From positions 1,112,370 through 1,176,369 of the forward strand of contig CACVBU010000351.1 in NCBI GenBank assembly GCA_902728285.1: a stretch of DNA of 64,000 nt, given 5' to 3'. Origin of the DNA: Clytia hemisphaerica. Lineage: Eukaryota > Cnidaria > Hydrozoa > Leptothecata > Clytiidae. Every line of letters begins with the position of its first letter. Position 1 is the stretch's first letter. A program made the position numbers and the translations under genes. Shown in pieces: positions 23,700 to 36,129 of the stretch. A model generated the notes under the pieces. That model did not search any database, was not told the origin of the DNA, and saw only the letters and a list, made by a program, of their open reading frames with translations.

Positions 23700-23996
23700 C
23701 ACAGATATCTAAGCCCGAAGGGCTAGATTTGCAACTTTAAGCTTTCTCCAGCAAAACAAAGTGAAGCAAAAATTTGACTTTTTGAATTTCGTGCCGATGG
23801 ATAGGATCTAGCATTTTAATTGTTTTCGGATCGCGAGATCAAAAAACGTAGGCGGCAAACGCTATTTCACATCTCTCAAACCGGTGAAACTGCATATTTT
23901 AGTCACGTGACTCTGGTAGGAAATCCTTCCAAAGATGAGCTTCACTTTTTGATAAAAGCCGCAAATCTAGCCCTTCGGGCTTTACAGATATCTGTG
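23700..23996. repeat. 297-bp hAT-type MITE, copy 2
   Basis: Same length and nearly the same sequence as 1756-2052. Perfect 11-bp ends CACAGATATCT / AGATATCTGTG. ATCAGAAC is duplicated at 23692-23699 and 23997-24004. The few differences between copies suggest fairly recent movement. Confidence 0.9.
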
Positions 23997-24004
23997 ATCA
24001 GAAC

Positions 24005-24680
24005 GGCTGAAGCAAAGATCCACACGCGCTCGCTGCGACCACTTTGCTCCCCGCGCGATTTGTCCTTGGGACTGGGTACAAGGGTGGTGGAAATGAAAAA
24101 GTTTTCAGCTGGTTGTTGTTGTGCAAAAAGTTTGAAGTTGGTCGTAATTCTAGGAATTTGATTTGAGTTCTGGTGATGATATTCAGCTGTGCTGTGTGGT
24201 TTAAATTTATTCTGTCGTATTCTGTCTTCTCTAAGATAGTTTCTTAATCTATATTTAAAATGTGAGGATCTTCCTACTTTATCTTCTCCAAAAACAAATC
24301 AATGACTGTCAGTTTGACTAGCCAAAATTCAAAATGTTCAATTTTTGGTAATTTTAGAGAATTTTATTCAAAGCCACCATCCATCCCATCCATTCTTCTG
24401 AACGACTTTCACCTTACAGTTTCAACAGTATGTTTGTTTGATATTTGAGACTTTGGTAGCCCAAATTTCAACTTTTCAATGGTTTTTGTTTTAAACACTC
24501 CATCAGATATTTTTTTAATTATAATGTCATTAAATTTATCCCATTTGAACTGGCCGAGGAAAAGTAATGTATGTACATATATGTGGAGTAATTTATTATT
24601 TAATTAATAGTATAGATGATAGACTGTCGCGTTCTCCTCGCCTCCTAACAATTATTCCAGCACATCTTCTTTCCTTAGCC
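24005..24680. other. Non-coding stretch
   Basis: No recognised gene or terminal repeats. Confidence 0.45.
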
Positions 24681-24683
24681 TTA

Positions 24684-24972
24684 GGTGGTCATCGAAAAAT
24701 TGTTCTATTCGCGTCACCCGCCCACATCAAATTTTCCGTTAATTTTCAGGTGCGGAGATGCGGAAAACAAAAGCAATTTGTTCTTTTAAAGTATAGCTTT
24801 TTTCTCAATTGCTCTGACGATCATCGAAAAATTGTTTTGCTCGCATTACCACCCGCCCCTGAGTTACTGACGTGATTAAAAAAAAACCGGGAATGTTTTT
24901 GACCGCCCGTCCACCCGCATGCATTTTTAACACCCGTTGCGACGCGAACATAGCATTTTTTCGATGACCGCC
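24684..24972. repeat. 289-bp MITE with TTA duplication
   Basis: Inverted ends GGTGGTCATCGAAAAATTG and near complement. TTA lies on both sides (24681-24683 and 24973-24975). A third internal GATCATCGAAAAATTGTT copy lies near 24810. A 3-bp TWA duplication fits PIF/Harbinger, making it a possible relative of the Harbinger remnant at 5.2 kb. Confidence 0.75.
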
Positions 24973-24975
24973 TTA

Positions 24976-25724
24976 GACATTAGAGGTAGGAATAATGTGA
25001 AAGTTGGAATCACTGATTGAAAAAGGATTTTTCCTCTCTGACCACTACGCAAAGAAAAACAGTTTTGATTTGATCAATCAAGAGAAAACGATGGTCTAAA
25101 TGACAAACAGTTATAATAATTACTCTGCACTTTAGTGGATGCAAGTAAAACAAGCAGGAAATTAGAAAATACCTATAAATAAGTTTTGTTCAGATTGACA
25201 CGCTAACACATTTTCTCAAATAAGCACAAGATAACTCTGCAAATCTTCCCGCGTGACATCCTATAAATAAAGTATTATTAGCTTGAGTATTAGGGTTTTA
25301 TTTCTGTAATACTGAGCAGATAATTTGCGGTCTGAATTGGTGAAGTATATAATTAATATGAACACCTGAGTCAGTTAGGTTGTTGCATTCACCCAAACAA
25401 CACTCCAGAGGAGTCATTCACAGAATTCCCCAGGGATTTCCCTCCCTTCTGTCCGCTTCTTCTTTCAGTCTGCGTCACAATAAGTTTTATGGCGTGAGAT
25501 ACTAGGCAATTCGATCTGCTTAGCCAGGGTGCATTATGCAGTGCTGCAAAATTTACAATCAAATTCTATTACTAGAAAACAGATTGGACATTAGAGCCAG
25601 CCTCTGTGAAGAAAATAGCTTTATGTCGATCTTCCAAGTCATTTGATTTTACTAAAGCAATGTACACAATTGATCAACGGAAACATTTTCATTTTCAGTT
25701 ACAAGGGAGGCTTGATATTCTTAT
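24976..25724. other. Non-coding stretch
   Basis: No recognised gene or repeat structure. Confidence 0.45.
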
Positions 25725-25875
25725 TCATTGATTGACTCTAAAATGATTTATTGATCACAATCGATAGCCAATTGATGAAAAAACAAAAATTATCAATCGA
25801 TTTTCAAGATTTTAGAAAAGTCTTGATTACCTATTGATTATCGGAATCAATCGATTGGTTATCAATATATATAAG
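25725..25875. repeat. Degenerate ATTGAT/ATCAAT repeat, locus 1
   Basis: Dense ATTGAT, ATCAAT and ATCGAT words on both strands with no fixed period, just before the 18S fragment. The same composition recurs at about 32735-32790, 58100-58350 and 59800-60055. Confidence 0.6.
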
Positions 25876-25977
25876 TCCGTATTTTGTTGTCAGAGGTGAA
25901 ATTCTTGGATTTACAAAAGACGAACAACTGCAAAAGCATTCGCCAAGAGTGTTTTCATTTTTAATCAAGAAAGTTCA
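25876..25977 (+). pseudogene. 18S ribosomal RNA fragment (pseudogene)
   Basis: The stretch from GTCAGAGGTGAAATTC through GACGAACAACTG and AAGCATTCGCCAAGA to TTTTCATTTTTAATCAAG matches the near-universal core of eukaryotic small-subunit rRNA, plus strand. About 100 bp is recognisable, with several changes at positions that hardly vary in real 18S genes (for example TTTACAAAAGACG). It is an orphan, decayed fragment, not a functional rRNA gene. No other rRNA parts are seen nearby. Confidence 0.85.
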
Positions 25978-26189
25978 GTCTTATATTATTTCAGCTATTC
26001 GCAAAAAACCTTTGATCCAGTTTGATCGACAGTAGTGAGCCCTTTCTATTTCTTCTACTTCATTCTAAGTTTTTATTCTATAGCTACCTTTTGCTAGGCC
26101 AAATGTCATGTTGGGATGATTAAAAATGCAAGCATAAAATAGTCATTTTCAAGAATGTGATGACAGCCTATTGAGTAACAAATTATCTT

Positions 26190-26880
26190 GTCCCTTATCC
26201 AGACCTGGGATTTCTCGGGGTGTAAAATGATCATTTTTGGGGTGGGATTTATTTTTTATAAATTCAGAGATTTGAAAACCCACCCCAAAAATGGGCATTT
26301 CCCAGGCCTGGGATTTCTCAGGATGTAAAATGTACACATGCACAAAGTTGAAACTACAAGTGTTTATTTAGTTAAAAGTGTATTTAAGAATTGTATCTAA
26401 ACCAAAACATTTTATGGTTGTATTCCGTCAGTGTGTAACACAAAGCTAAAGGTGAGGCTTCCCGCAAGGGCGGCCTCATTTGTTCGCAATGGACTTACGT
26501 TATATGGGCTCAGTGGATCGATGAGACAGGTTTGAGGTCATTAAATTGGCTTTCAGGTGCAACTCCGCTGTTGTGACAAAAGTGCTGGGATTCTCAAAGT
26601 AGCGCAAGTACGTGACAGAACGGAGCTATCGAGCCAATTTTCACAAAATTATCAAATACATTTAACAATTTATTAAACGTAATTCAAAGTTGGGTAATTT
26701 AGATTCCCAGGACTGGGAAATTTGGAAAGAGAATTTGTTCAGAAATGGTCATTTTACACCCTGAAATTTTGAAAGGCCTGGGGTTTTCTGGGATATGGTC
26801 TCCAGGCCCGTAGTTGTTTCACTTTTCCATGGCAAATCCCAACCCCAAAAATGGCCATTTCCCAGGCCTTCCTGAGGTTT
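26190..26880. repeat. Dispersed CCCAGGCCTGGG repeats
   Basis: Diverged, inverted and direct copies of ATTTCCCAGGCCTGG, CCCCAAAAATGG and TTCTC(A/G)GG(A/G)TGTAAAATG words around 26200-26335 and 26690-26880. They look like the remains of one palindromic element family. No gene is seen. Confidence 0.5.
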
Positions 26881-26899
26881 GAAGATTTTTTCCTATGAT

Positions 26900-28931
26900 A
26901 TACAACACTATTACTATTCGTAAAGGAGACCTCCAGAGCGATTTTTTTAGCTTGATATTTTGTTTAGAAATTGCTGCATGAAACAAAACAAAATACTCTT
27001 TTGTGCTTAATTATAAGGGTGGGTGGAATAAGCAGATGCAGGGTTGGTACTCTATGAGAAAATCTATAAAATGAGAGAGAGTCAATGTAGACAGGAGAAC
27101 CGTCCTGTATTTTTTTATAATCTGATGTATACAGGACAGGTGTGACCTGTGATGCTGATTTCCGCCTCAAAAAGTTTACAGTGGGAAATTCGAATTTAGC
27201 GCTGTCCTCACTTACTTAAATAAAAACCAAATTTTGGAAGTTGCGTCTTTTCTAAGAAAGTGTGACCAGTGAAAGAATTTGATTGGCTGTGTTTTCAACC
27301 GTCTTTAGGAGCTGGGAAATTCAAACTGTCAGCCCATACCATGCTATATATTTCACCATCAGTATATAAAATAAGAAATCATAGCACGGATCTCTAGGCT
27401 AGGGTCAATGTTAAGTGATTTTGGGCTGATTTTTCTAAAAAGCTCTAGGAATATAAATAGAGATTTTGGCACATTTTTCAGGAAAATTTCAGAAAATGGG
27501 GTGTCATTATAAAATTGTGATTTTTTCCCAAAAAATTGCAAAGGACTAAAGAAGTCAAAGATCAAAGAATTTTACTGTTAATAAAACTGCAATTGCAATT
27601 GATAGCAAGTTGTTGGGGTTTTCAAAGTTTGTAAATAGGAGTTCCATTTTCAACCTCCCCCAACTTACACTTGTCGAAAATGAAGAACAAGTAAGCCGTG
27701 TGACAAATTTCAATCTGGATTATTTCTTCATCATATCAGGCGGGGAGCACTTATTTGTTAAATGTTGAGTTTTTACAATCAACTGTCCATAGTGCCATAG
27801 AGCTATAAGGCATAATCACCAAGCTGCAACTTGGAAAAAAGTTACATCATATTTTATACACATTTTTTTTAATAAGCAACCCCAATTTTTGGCTCACTTT
27901 TAGTAAAATCTTATTAAGAGTACTTGTGAAAGATTTTAGGGTCATAGCTCGTTAAAATCAGCTTTTAGATGTGACTTTTATTGTGAAACATGATATATAA
28001 CCCAGCTAAAATTGCTTAAAAACTCAAAACTTTAAAATGCTGATAACTTCTGAACTATTTATCCAATCATATTCAAATTTTGACATAAATTAAAAAAGAT
28101 CAAAATTTTTTTTTGAAAATGATGACTTCTTTTTCTTTCAGCAAAATCTTCAAACAGAATCTAAATATGTCTTTATCATTGGTTCAACTGTGAGAGATAT
28201 TTTAGTGAGCTATACATTTGAACTTTTTTCCAACAGGTCGAAATTTTGTGATGAGGTCATTGCTTTTTGGACGTCATCAAAAAAAATTTCCTCCCTGGAA
28301 GTTTGTGTCATGTACCAATTTTTGGCCATAGCTCTTCTAAATAAAAAATAATCGAGGGGGATAGATTCTACCCCCCTGGGCTACAAAAATTTAAAAAGCT
28401 TGGGGTTAATAAGGTTTAAGGTATTTTTATTGCTTTCCTGGTTCATGCTCAGTTTCAGGGCTAGGTTGCTAAAGCCTAGTTGGTCATTTGTTTGGCCATT
28501 CTCAGGGCTTGACTCCTAGCAACTATGTTGCTTATAAAAAAAGAAGAAGGGCACGAGTGTGTATAATTTTTGGATAGGTTGTGCGTTTAAAGTTAAAAGC
28601 TTTTTGTACCTGACACTAGGGGAACATGATCTGCAAACTGGATTTTTTCTATTATTAATTTTATTTCAGGGTAAAAATGGGAAATTTTTTCAATATTTTG
28701 TTCTGACAAGGTCTCAAATTTGACTTACTTTTCAGCTTAGGTATCAGTGCTCCTTGCTCTTTGCCATTATTCCTTACTTGCTATGCATCCCCAATCCACT
28801 TCTCTTCTCTGCTGTTGACAGTGACAGTCCAGTGTCTTTCGATTATGTCAAGGAAAATACGACTTTACTATAATAATTCATAAAACTTAACTTTTTTTGA
28901 CATTTTTAATTTCAGTGAAAAAATACACAAA
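26900..28931. other. Non-coding stretch upstream of the THAP gene
   Basis: No coding exon is recognised. A pyrimidine tract with TTTTTAATTTCAG at about 28905-28917 is a plausible splice acceptor just upstream of the THAP start codon, so a 5' non-coding exon may lie somewhere here. Confidence 0.45.
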
Positions 28932-29888
28932 ATGGTTCATTGCTGTATACCGGGTTGTAAGAACACACATCACCATAAAACTAAGAAAGAAGAATGGCAT
29001 GTTGATACACGGAACTATTCTCTTCATGATCTACCAAGTGAAGACCGTATGGAGATAAGAGAGCTGTGGATCTTAGCTATTAATCGATCAACATTACCTA
29101 AAGATGTTGCAGTTTGTTCTGATCATTTTACTGAAGATTGTTTTGATGAAAAATGGGAAGAATATAAACGTAAATATGGACCAACAAAAGTGAAACGAAA
29201 GTTAAAACTTGATGCTGTTCCAACTATATTTCCTGGTCGCATGTTTTATCATGAGAAAGTGCAACATATTAAAGAAAGCTGGAAAAATAAAGTTTTACAA
29301 AGGAGGCTTGAGTATGAGCGTTTACGATTGGAGAAAGAATACAGAGATCGTTTTAAAAGCACACAAACTGAATGTCAATGTAAATGTCGATGTAAATTAC
29401 GTAAAAAGAATTTTGGACAACAAGTTAATTTTCAGTTTAAATTTATGGAAGATGTTGGTGTGCAGTTTCCTAAAGACTTAACAGAGACAGTAAAAGACGA
29501 CCATTCATATACGCAGGGTGGTAAAAAAAAAAGTAAAACTGGATTGGTGAACAATAAACCTTTAGTGATTACTACAGACCCTCAATCTGTGTTAAATATA
29601 ATTCAAAGTGAACCACAACCCACTGTAGTACCATCATACACAATCGATTTTGAAGCAGTGACGGGAAACACTGCAACGCAAACTCCACTAATAGACCATA
29701 AAGATGCAACAGCACATTTTGTGATGGCAGAGAATATACAGACAGACATCCTGGGTTTTCAATTAAAACATAAACTTGTGGAGGAGGGTCCTTTATGTGA
29801 TGATAATTCTCTAGAGAAGCGCCAGAGATTGGAACCAGAGGCTCTACCTGAGACTTTAATTTCCGAATCACAAATCTTACCAAATTAA
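28932..29888 (+). CDS. THAP-domain protein
   Basis: 318 codons in one exon. ATG at 28932 begins MVHCCIPGC, the usual start of a THAP zinc finger. C2CH ligands are Cys5, Cys9, Cys62 and His65 (VCSDHF). DLP (33-35), Trp46 and the closing AVPTIF (95-100) are the conserved THAP positions, so a DNA-binding fold of about 100 residues is well supported. A Lys/Arg/Glu-rich helix with coiled-coil character follows (about 108-145), then an unusual Cys cluster (Cys148, 150, 152, 154) and a polar tail. THAP proteins bind DNA in the nucleus and often derive from P-element transposases, but no transposase domain follows here. The target is unknown. ATTAAA at 29961 is a possible polyadenylation signal. Confidence 0.88.
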   Translation: MVHCCIPGCKNTHHHKTKKEEWHVDTRNYSLHDLPSEDRMEIRELWILAINRSTLPKDVAVCSDHFTEDCFDEKWEEYKRKYGPTKVKRKLKLDAVPTIFPGRMFYHEKVQHIKESWKNKVLQRRLEYERLRLEKEYRDRFKSTQTECQCKCRCKLRKKNFGQQVNFQFKFMEDVGVQFPKDLTETVKDDHSYTQGGKKKSKTGLVNNKPLVITTDPQSVLNIIQSEPQPTVVPSYTIDFEAVTGNTATQTPLIDHKDATAHFVMAENIQTDILGFQLKHKLVEEGPLCDDNSLEKRQRLEPEALPETLISESQILPN

Positions 29889-30078
29889 TAGTATAAACCT
29901 TATTTGAAGTATTTGGAAATAATTTTCGTTTTTCGACAGTTTTTAAAATTGTGTGCTTTCATTAAATGTAGGATACTATTTCCTTTAATTCTGGGGGAAT
30001 CTTTCTAACATTCTGTCTGGTTCTGTACAAGATCTGAAAGTATTTCGGCCAAACTATTTTCCAAAGTCGAGATATATA

Positions 30079-30356
30079 CTCTCGGGTACCTTATAGCCGG
30101 GGGGGGGTGGAATAAGCAGGGGGGTTGGAAAAAATCTCAAAATTTAATAAGCGGGGGGGGGGTTGGAATAAAAATGTCCTGGGTGGAAAATGTTTGAAAA
30201 AGAGGCTAATACAGCAGAATTAAGACAAAAAAAGGAACTTTCAAAAACATTTTCCCAAAAATTAATAAGCGGGGGGGGGTTGGAATAAGAATGTCCTGGG
30301 TGGAAAATTTTCGAAAAATTAATTAGCGGGGGGGACGGCTATTAGGTACCCGAGAG
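30079..30356. repeat. 278-bp TA-flanked MITE (CTCTCGGGTACC family), copy 1
   Basis: Inverted ends CTCTCGGGTACCTTATAGC and near complement, flanked by TA. The interior consists of three GCGGGGGGGG-TTGGAATAA units with G-runs of 7-10. Shares its terminus with the element at 62994-63253. Confidence 0.8.
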
Positions 30357-30834
30357 TACTGTATTCAAGTTTTAGACTTTGAAAAAACAATAGATTAGAA
30401 CTTTGAAAAAAGAATCGTGTAATATTAACCCATGTAACCCAATAACCCATACTTAAAAATTTCGAATTGTACTAGTTCGTCTTTTGGAGACATAGTTATT
30501 GGAGGTTTTACTTGGGACCGCAGCGCTCAAAGTAGGTGAAAGATTTCAAATCCATCTGATGATCCTTTTAGTTACAGTAATACTGAGTAAAAGTAGTGGC
30601 ACCTTAGAAAATAAGCTAAATTCTTTAAGTCTATCAAAATAGTCGCTAATGGCGTTGCAGCTAACGAATACCTATATTTTATTTCCCAACTACTAATCTT
30701 ACGGCTTTTTCCCAATTATTAATATCATCATCCAGGCTGCATCATTTGGAAATTCCACTAAAACCTTTATTCAAGTAATTCAAGTGCTTTGTCTGCACAC
30801 AACATTCAGCTGTGAAGCTAACTTTATTGATCAC
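30357..30834. other. Non-coding stretch
   Basis: No recognised gene or repeat. Confidence 0.45.
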
Positions 30835-30837
30835 ATT

Positions 30838-31100
30838 GGGCTCTTCCAGAAAAAATTCGTACATGGGGGGTGAAGATATTTTGTCCGGGGGTAGCAAAAA
30901 ATCATCAAAATTTGCCTTGTCCGGGGGGTGAATTTGCTCTGTCCGGGGGGTAATTTGGGGTGTCCGGGGGGTCAGCAGATGCTTGTCCGGGTGGTAAAAC
31001 CTATTGTCCGGGGGGCCAAAAGTCACCCTGTTCGGGGGGTAAAGAACTAAAAATTGTTATATCCTCCACCCCCATGTACAATTTTTTTCTGGAAGAGCCC
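30838..31100. repeat. 263-bp GGGCTCTTCC element, copy 1
   Basis: Inverted ends GGGCTCTTCCAGAAAAAA and complement, flanked by ATT on both sides. The interior is a set of TTGTCCGGGGGGT units. A copy of exactly the same length is at 53870-54132. Confidence 0.85.
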
Positions 31101-31103
31101 ATT

Positions 31104-32823
31104 CCTCAGACATGTGTGTGGAGGTGTGCAGCCTGATTATCCCTTTTTCGACATATTCCACCGGTTTTTGCGTGCGCGAAAACTTCATCATGTACACAGC
31201 GTTTTTGAGCAATTGCTTTTAACCCTGATGCAGGTCTAGTATATTTCTGCACTAGAATATCTTTAGGTTTATTGAATATTTGGTGCGATTAGATCTAATA
31301 TTTAGACTTTTAAGTAGAAATAGGAAGTAGAATTTTTAATTTTTTTGATTAATTTTCCGCCATGTGTCAAAAGAGAATTTTCTTCTGTTTTATGTTTGGT
31401 AAAGTTTGAAGATTTCGAACTTATAACTATGATTTTCTTTCTTTTTTTCACTTGCTTCGTTTTTGTATGTGATGTGTAATACCTAGCTGAGATACTCACG
31501 GTAACACTAAATGCGGCGCAAATCTTAATTTAAGGCTTCACTTTTTTTTTGCTTGGAGAAAGGTTGGCTAAAATAGCTTTAGGAACGACTGAAGCTGAGA
31601 CAGAGGGTTGTTGATAACATTAATGCGCAGTGGAAGAAAAAAACTGTAACCCCGGTGAGGGGTTAGGCAAAATTGGGTAGGGGACGTGCCGCTGGTCAGG
31701 ATCCCTTTTTTAGCCTCTGAAGATATCTGACAGAGTCCCAAATCTACTAATTTTCAAAATGAGTTCACTTTTGGTTATTTGGACAATTTTCAGGGTAAAA
31801 ATTTGAAAGTTTTTCAGTTCTTCGTCTACTTTTAGTCATTTTTGCCACTTGTTAGGGTAGAAATTAAAATTTTTTCAAGTTTTCGTCCTGACAAGGTCAC
31901 CATTTTACCAAAAATTCATATCTCCCAGGGTCAACGTTTCGAAATTCCAGCGGCACGTCCCCGTCGGCCGTCATGGTCAGTGCCCCCTCTCTTAACCTGA
32001 GATTAGACTGTGAATGTTTTCTATGCACACCACGCTGAAGCTCTAAGTAAAGGATGTGTGAAAACAAATAATCTGACAAATATGCAATCTCGAAATCGTA
32101 AGGAACTTGTTCGTCTAAAAGAACTAAAGAACGACAACAAAAGTTGTGTGATTGTGTTTATGAATAGGGCGCCGTATCAGTTTTTAACTTTCCGGCGCAC
32201 ACACAACAAGATTCTTGTTGTAGAATTTTCCGCGGGAGGACTATTTTCCTCAGATGTATAATTTTCAAAAAACCATCAAAAAGCAACAAAAAAGGAGAGC
32301 CCTACTTCTTGCCAACCAGGGAAAAGCTGGTTTTTTTACCCAATAAATATTTTTCTGAATATTTTGTCGCATTTATGACGTTTTAAGGCTCAAAAGGATT
32401 GAAAAAATATTTTGAAACTTAGCCAGATATGTTTTGAACCATCTATTTAGCGTGTAATTCGCAATACATCAATTTTTCGATATTTTGATGATGACATTAT
32501 AAAAACCTAAAAACTTAAAACTTTTGCCATCTCTATCATTTAAGATTTTAGAATCATGACGCCATCGCAAAATCGCAAAAATTGATGTTATCAATAATTT
32601 GAACATGTTAAACTGATGTAAACAAAAATTCTACCCAACTAGTCATAGCTTTCACTAAATGCCCACGCAGAAGATCATGTCATGCACTTAAAGCTTTTAA
32701 TGCTTTAAAGATTAAAGTAGTAAAAATAATCAGGAATAATTGATTGATTTAATTATTGAATGATTGATTAATTAATTGATTGAGGCATATGCTTGAAAAA
32801 AACATTATATTCCATTAACACAA
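31104..32823. other. Non-coding stretch with one inverted pair
   Basis: GGGGACGTGCCGCTGG near 31680 and its complement near 31947-31963 form an inverted pair bracketing about 260 bp, possibly a decayed element. Diverged ATTGATTAA words lie at about 32735-32790. No gene is supported. Confidence 0.45.
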
Positions 32824-32825
32824 TA

Positions 32826-33002
32826 GACCTTTTTTTAAAGAGGCAGCCATGTTGAATAATTATGTACTCCAGCATAAAACAATGATACAGCCATGCATAA
32901 TTATTGTATCTTGCATATTTCAAAAATTATGCATGGCTGTATCATTGTTTTTATGTTGGAGTACATAATTATTCAACATGGCTGCCTCTTTAAAAAAAGG
33001 TC
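32826..33002. repeat. 177-bp palindromic MITE (GACCTTTTTT family), copy C
   Basis: Almost the entire element is one palindrome. It starts GACCTTTTTTTAAAGAGGC, includes AACATGGCTGCC, and ends in the complement. TA flanks both sides (32824-32825 and 33003-33004). Copies A and B are at 53162-56837 and 56626-56804. Confidence 0.9.
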
Positions 33003-33004
33003 TA

Positions 33005-35476
33005 TATTTGAAGAATTCATATACAATATAATATATAATACAGCTTGATAATTTGATAAAATTTAAGGAAAAGCTTCTCAAAAATATATTTCAAAAATTA
33101 TAGTATCATTAACTTACTGGTTTTCACATCTTGTTTGTTTTTTTTCTCCCAGTTTCTTTCTTACAACAATATATGTCATTATTATTATTCACAATAGACC
33201 TTTTCTGATAATGCCGCAGACATCTTAGATTGTAGGCAAAATATATAGCGGTGACTGAATAAATCAAAAAGGCAACCAATCAGAAATATTTCAACATTTC
33301 TCTGTTGCTACTTTGCCTAATAAACAATACTCAAGAATACTGCGTATAAAATTTATCAAAAAGTTCTGCGCCATCTTAAATTGGGTGAAATAGAAACCAA
33401 TCCTAGTTAAGGCCCGGGCTCCACTTGCGTACGCTGTGATTGCACTTCTCAAGCAAAATCTTTTATGTTGTTGGTCAAAAGAAAAATAAAGGAATGCCAT
33501 TGTGCTTCATTCAGACGTACAGTCGAGAAAAGGTAAAATGCGCCTAAATTTCTTTTCAAGTGCATAAGTACTTTTTCATGATGCAATCTTTTCTCCAAGC
33601 TGAAAGGATTGAATCCATTAAGATGATTGCAGCGCAGACAATGAAGAGACGTGCCTTCAGGAAGCTAGACTTTTTGAGTTTATAGCTAGCTATATACTTT
33701 CACTTTATGGTGTTTCTGTATGACTGCCTGTGTACCTAGTCTAACCACTGTTAAATGCCTTCGGGAAGGTCTCTCCTAACTTGGAAAGCCAGAATTGGAG
33801 CTATTTCACCAAACCACTGGAGCGTAAGTTATTTAGGCTATCACAACTGCATGAAAAAGTTGAACGTGCGCATGTAAAGTTAAACGAGTAAACAAACTTT
33901 TTTCAGGTTTTTGAAATAGATTTACCACACTGAAAAGACAGTAAAAACACTCTAAGTGAGGTAAATTATTTTGAAGACCATGAAAGAAAAAGTTTGTTTA
34001 CATTGATTGACATTCAACATTCATTCAACCACGTTTGGATTCAACTTTACATTATGCGTACATCATTCAACTTTTTTGTACTTTGCCGGTATCTTGTTTT
34101 ACTAAGTTAAGAAGGACTTTCTCGAGTTACGACCATATGATGGTATTTAAAGCTCAAGAAGCCCTATAAACAATAAAGGTAGTTATTAATAAAATAACAG
34201 ACAAAAATAAATTAGAGTTTGAACAAAAATATCAACTGTACATTTGAAAACTTGAGCAAATTTCTTTAAAGATTCTGGAAAAAGAATTCAAATCATTGCT
34301 GAAGTGAACTTCTGACTAAATTACAGTAGTTAGTATTCAGTTTCAAAGACAAGAAACTAAATTTGACATACCAAACACTTTTTCCAGTCAATGAATCAGC
34401 TCATCATTATAACCAGTCTGCCATTTTGTTTGTTTTGATTCGCACAAGTAATATTGTAATTTGTGTTATATCATACACCTGTTATAATTTGCATTTATAA
34501 CACTCGCTTCAGCTTTTCACTGGTAAATCAAAACTAATAACATGTAATATGTAATAATGGTAATAGTATATAATAACGTAATATGAAAATATTTATACAA
34601 CCGTCCCGGAAAAAAACCGAAAATTTTACGGAAGAGACTAACTACGGGGATGCTTGCGCGACAACAAACAACAAAATTTCGAGATTCCAGTCCAATATCT
34701 ATGCGTGAAGCTATGAGTGCCTCCTCGTCGCTGCGCTCCTGCGGGGGCAATAATACGCAACTTTTAAAGCCTAAAAAATGAGCTTCTTACAAACAAAATG
34801 TAAAGGTTGCAACCCTTGAAACCTGCTTGTTACAGCAGAGCAATTTATGATCATCACATCCACCTCTACTTCACTCTATCACTTAAAATTCTTTTTTGGT
34901 TGCTTTGTTGCGATACATGCGATTCTCAATCTCGTCCCCGTGTATTCCAGGCTTTATTTACGTTACTGATGATGGACGCCAGAGAATATTATATTATCTA
35001 GCGCCATCAGTAAGCAATAAGAAAGCTGATAATACACAGCGAACGAGGTTGTGCAATTCTTCGTTGTCTTTTTGCTTTTCGGGATATACACTTTTTATAA
35101 GAACCAGTAAAATTTTTCTGAGGCTCGGCTGTTCTTATTTTTTTTTCATGCTCTTATTTATAGGATGTATATTGAGGTATTTTAGGCGTTATATCCAATT
35201 TTTACCACGTTAACCCTTATTAAGTTACTTGAAATTGAGTAAATTCAGGTTCATCATTGTTCTTAAATTGTTTTTAAGATTTTTGGCAATTTTGAGCCTC
35301 ATTGTTGTCCTTATAAAATTGTTCTTATATAAAAAAAAGTAAAGGCATGTTTATACGCGAGATCGCAAGAAAACATTCGTTCGATCAAAAAAAAGCCCGA
35401 TATTTTTACTATGGGTACCAGAGACCAAGTTTTCATAGAGATTATTTATTCGAGCTGTGATTCTCACGGTATGATA
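33005..35476. other. Non-coding stretch with minor repeats
   Basis: A partial GACCTTTTCTGATAATG end lies at about 33195. An inverted pair AAAAAGTTGAACGTGCGCAT (about 33854) and its near complement (about 34050-34078) brackets about 230 bp. No gene is supported. Confidence 0.45.
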
Positions 35477-36129
35477 TACAGTGGAACCTCTAATTAGCGG
35501 ACACCATCGGGGAAAGGGGTTAGTGTCCGCTAATTAGAAGTGTCAGCCTTTTGATCTCGGAGCTCCAATTTTGAAATTAGGCCATTCCAGGGTGTCGAAA
35601 ATACAAAATTGGGGTCTAAAGTACTTAAATCTGCAGACACTAGGCCATAAGAACAAGAGAAAGGTTATTAAAACGCAACAATTTAGTTTTTAACAAATAA
35701 AAGAAAATCTAGAAATATAACACCAAAATTGAAAATACAATGGGTCAAGGGAAAACTGGAAATTTATAGAAACAAGAGCCGCAAAGATGCGGATAAATAT
35801 TTCCTTTACAAATGTTAAAATAATAATTGATGTCCTCAAAAGATTTCAAAGTGCTTTAAATCTCAGATAACATCAAGCAACACAAGTCCCTAAGAATTTC
35901 AAAATTCCATTTATGTTATTTCAAGTATTTACAGGATCATTCATAAGATGACTGTAGGTTCAAAGCTACGGATCACAGAATATATCCAAGCTGAACCCGA
36001 CTGAGAACAACAATGCAGTAATCAAATTGGCTGGAACTTTAATTTTCGTTAGGTGGACTTTAAATGGATTTTAGTATTATACTAGCGGTCACCCGGCGTC
36101 GCACCCCCAAGTAGAGTGTTGTTGAACAC

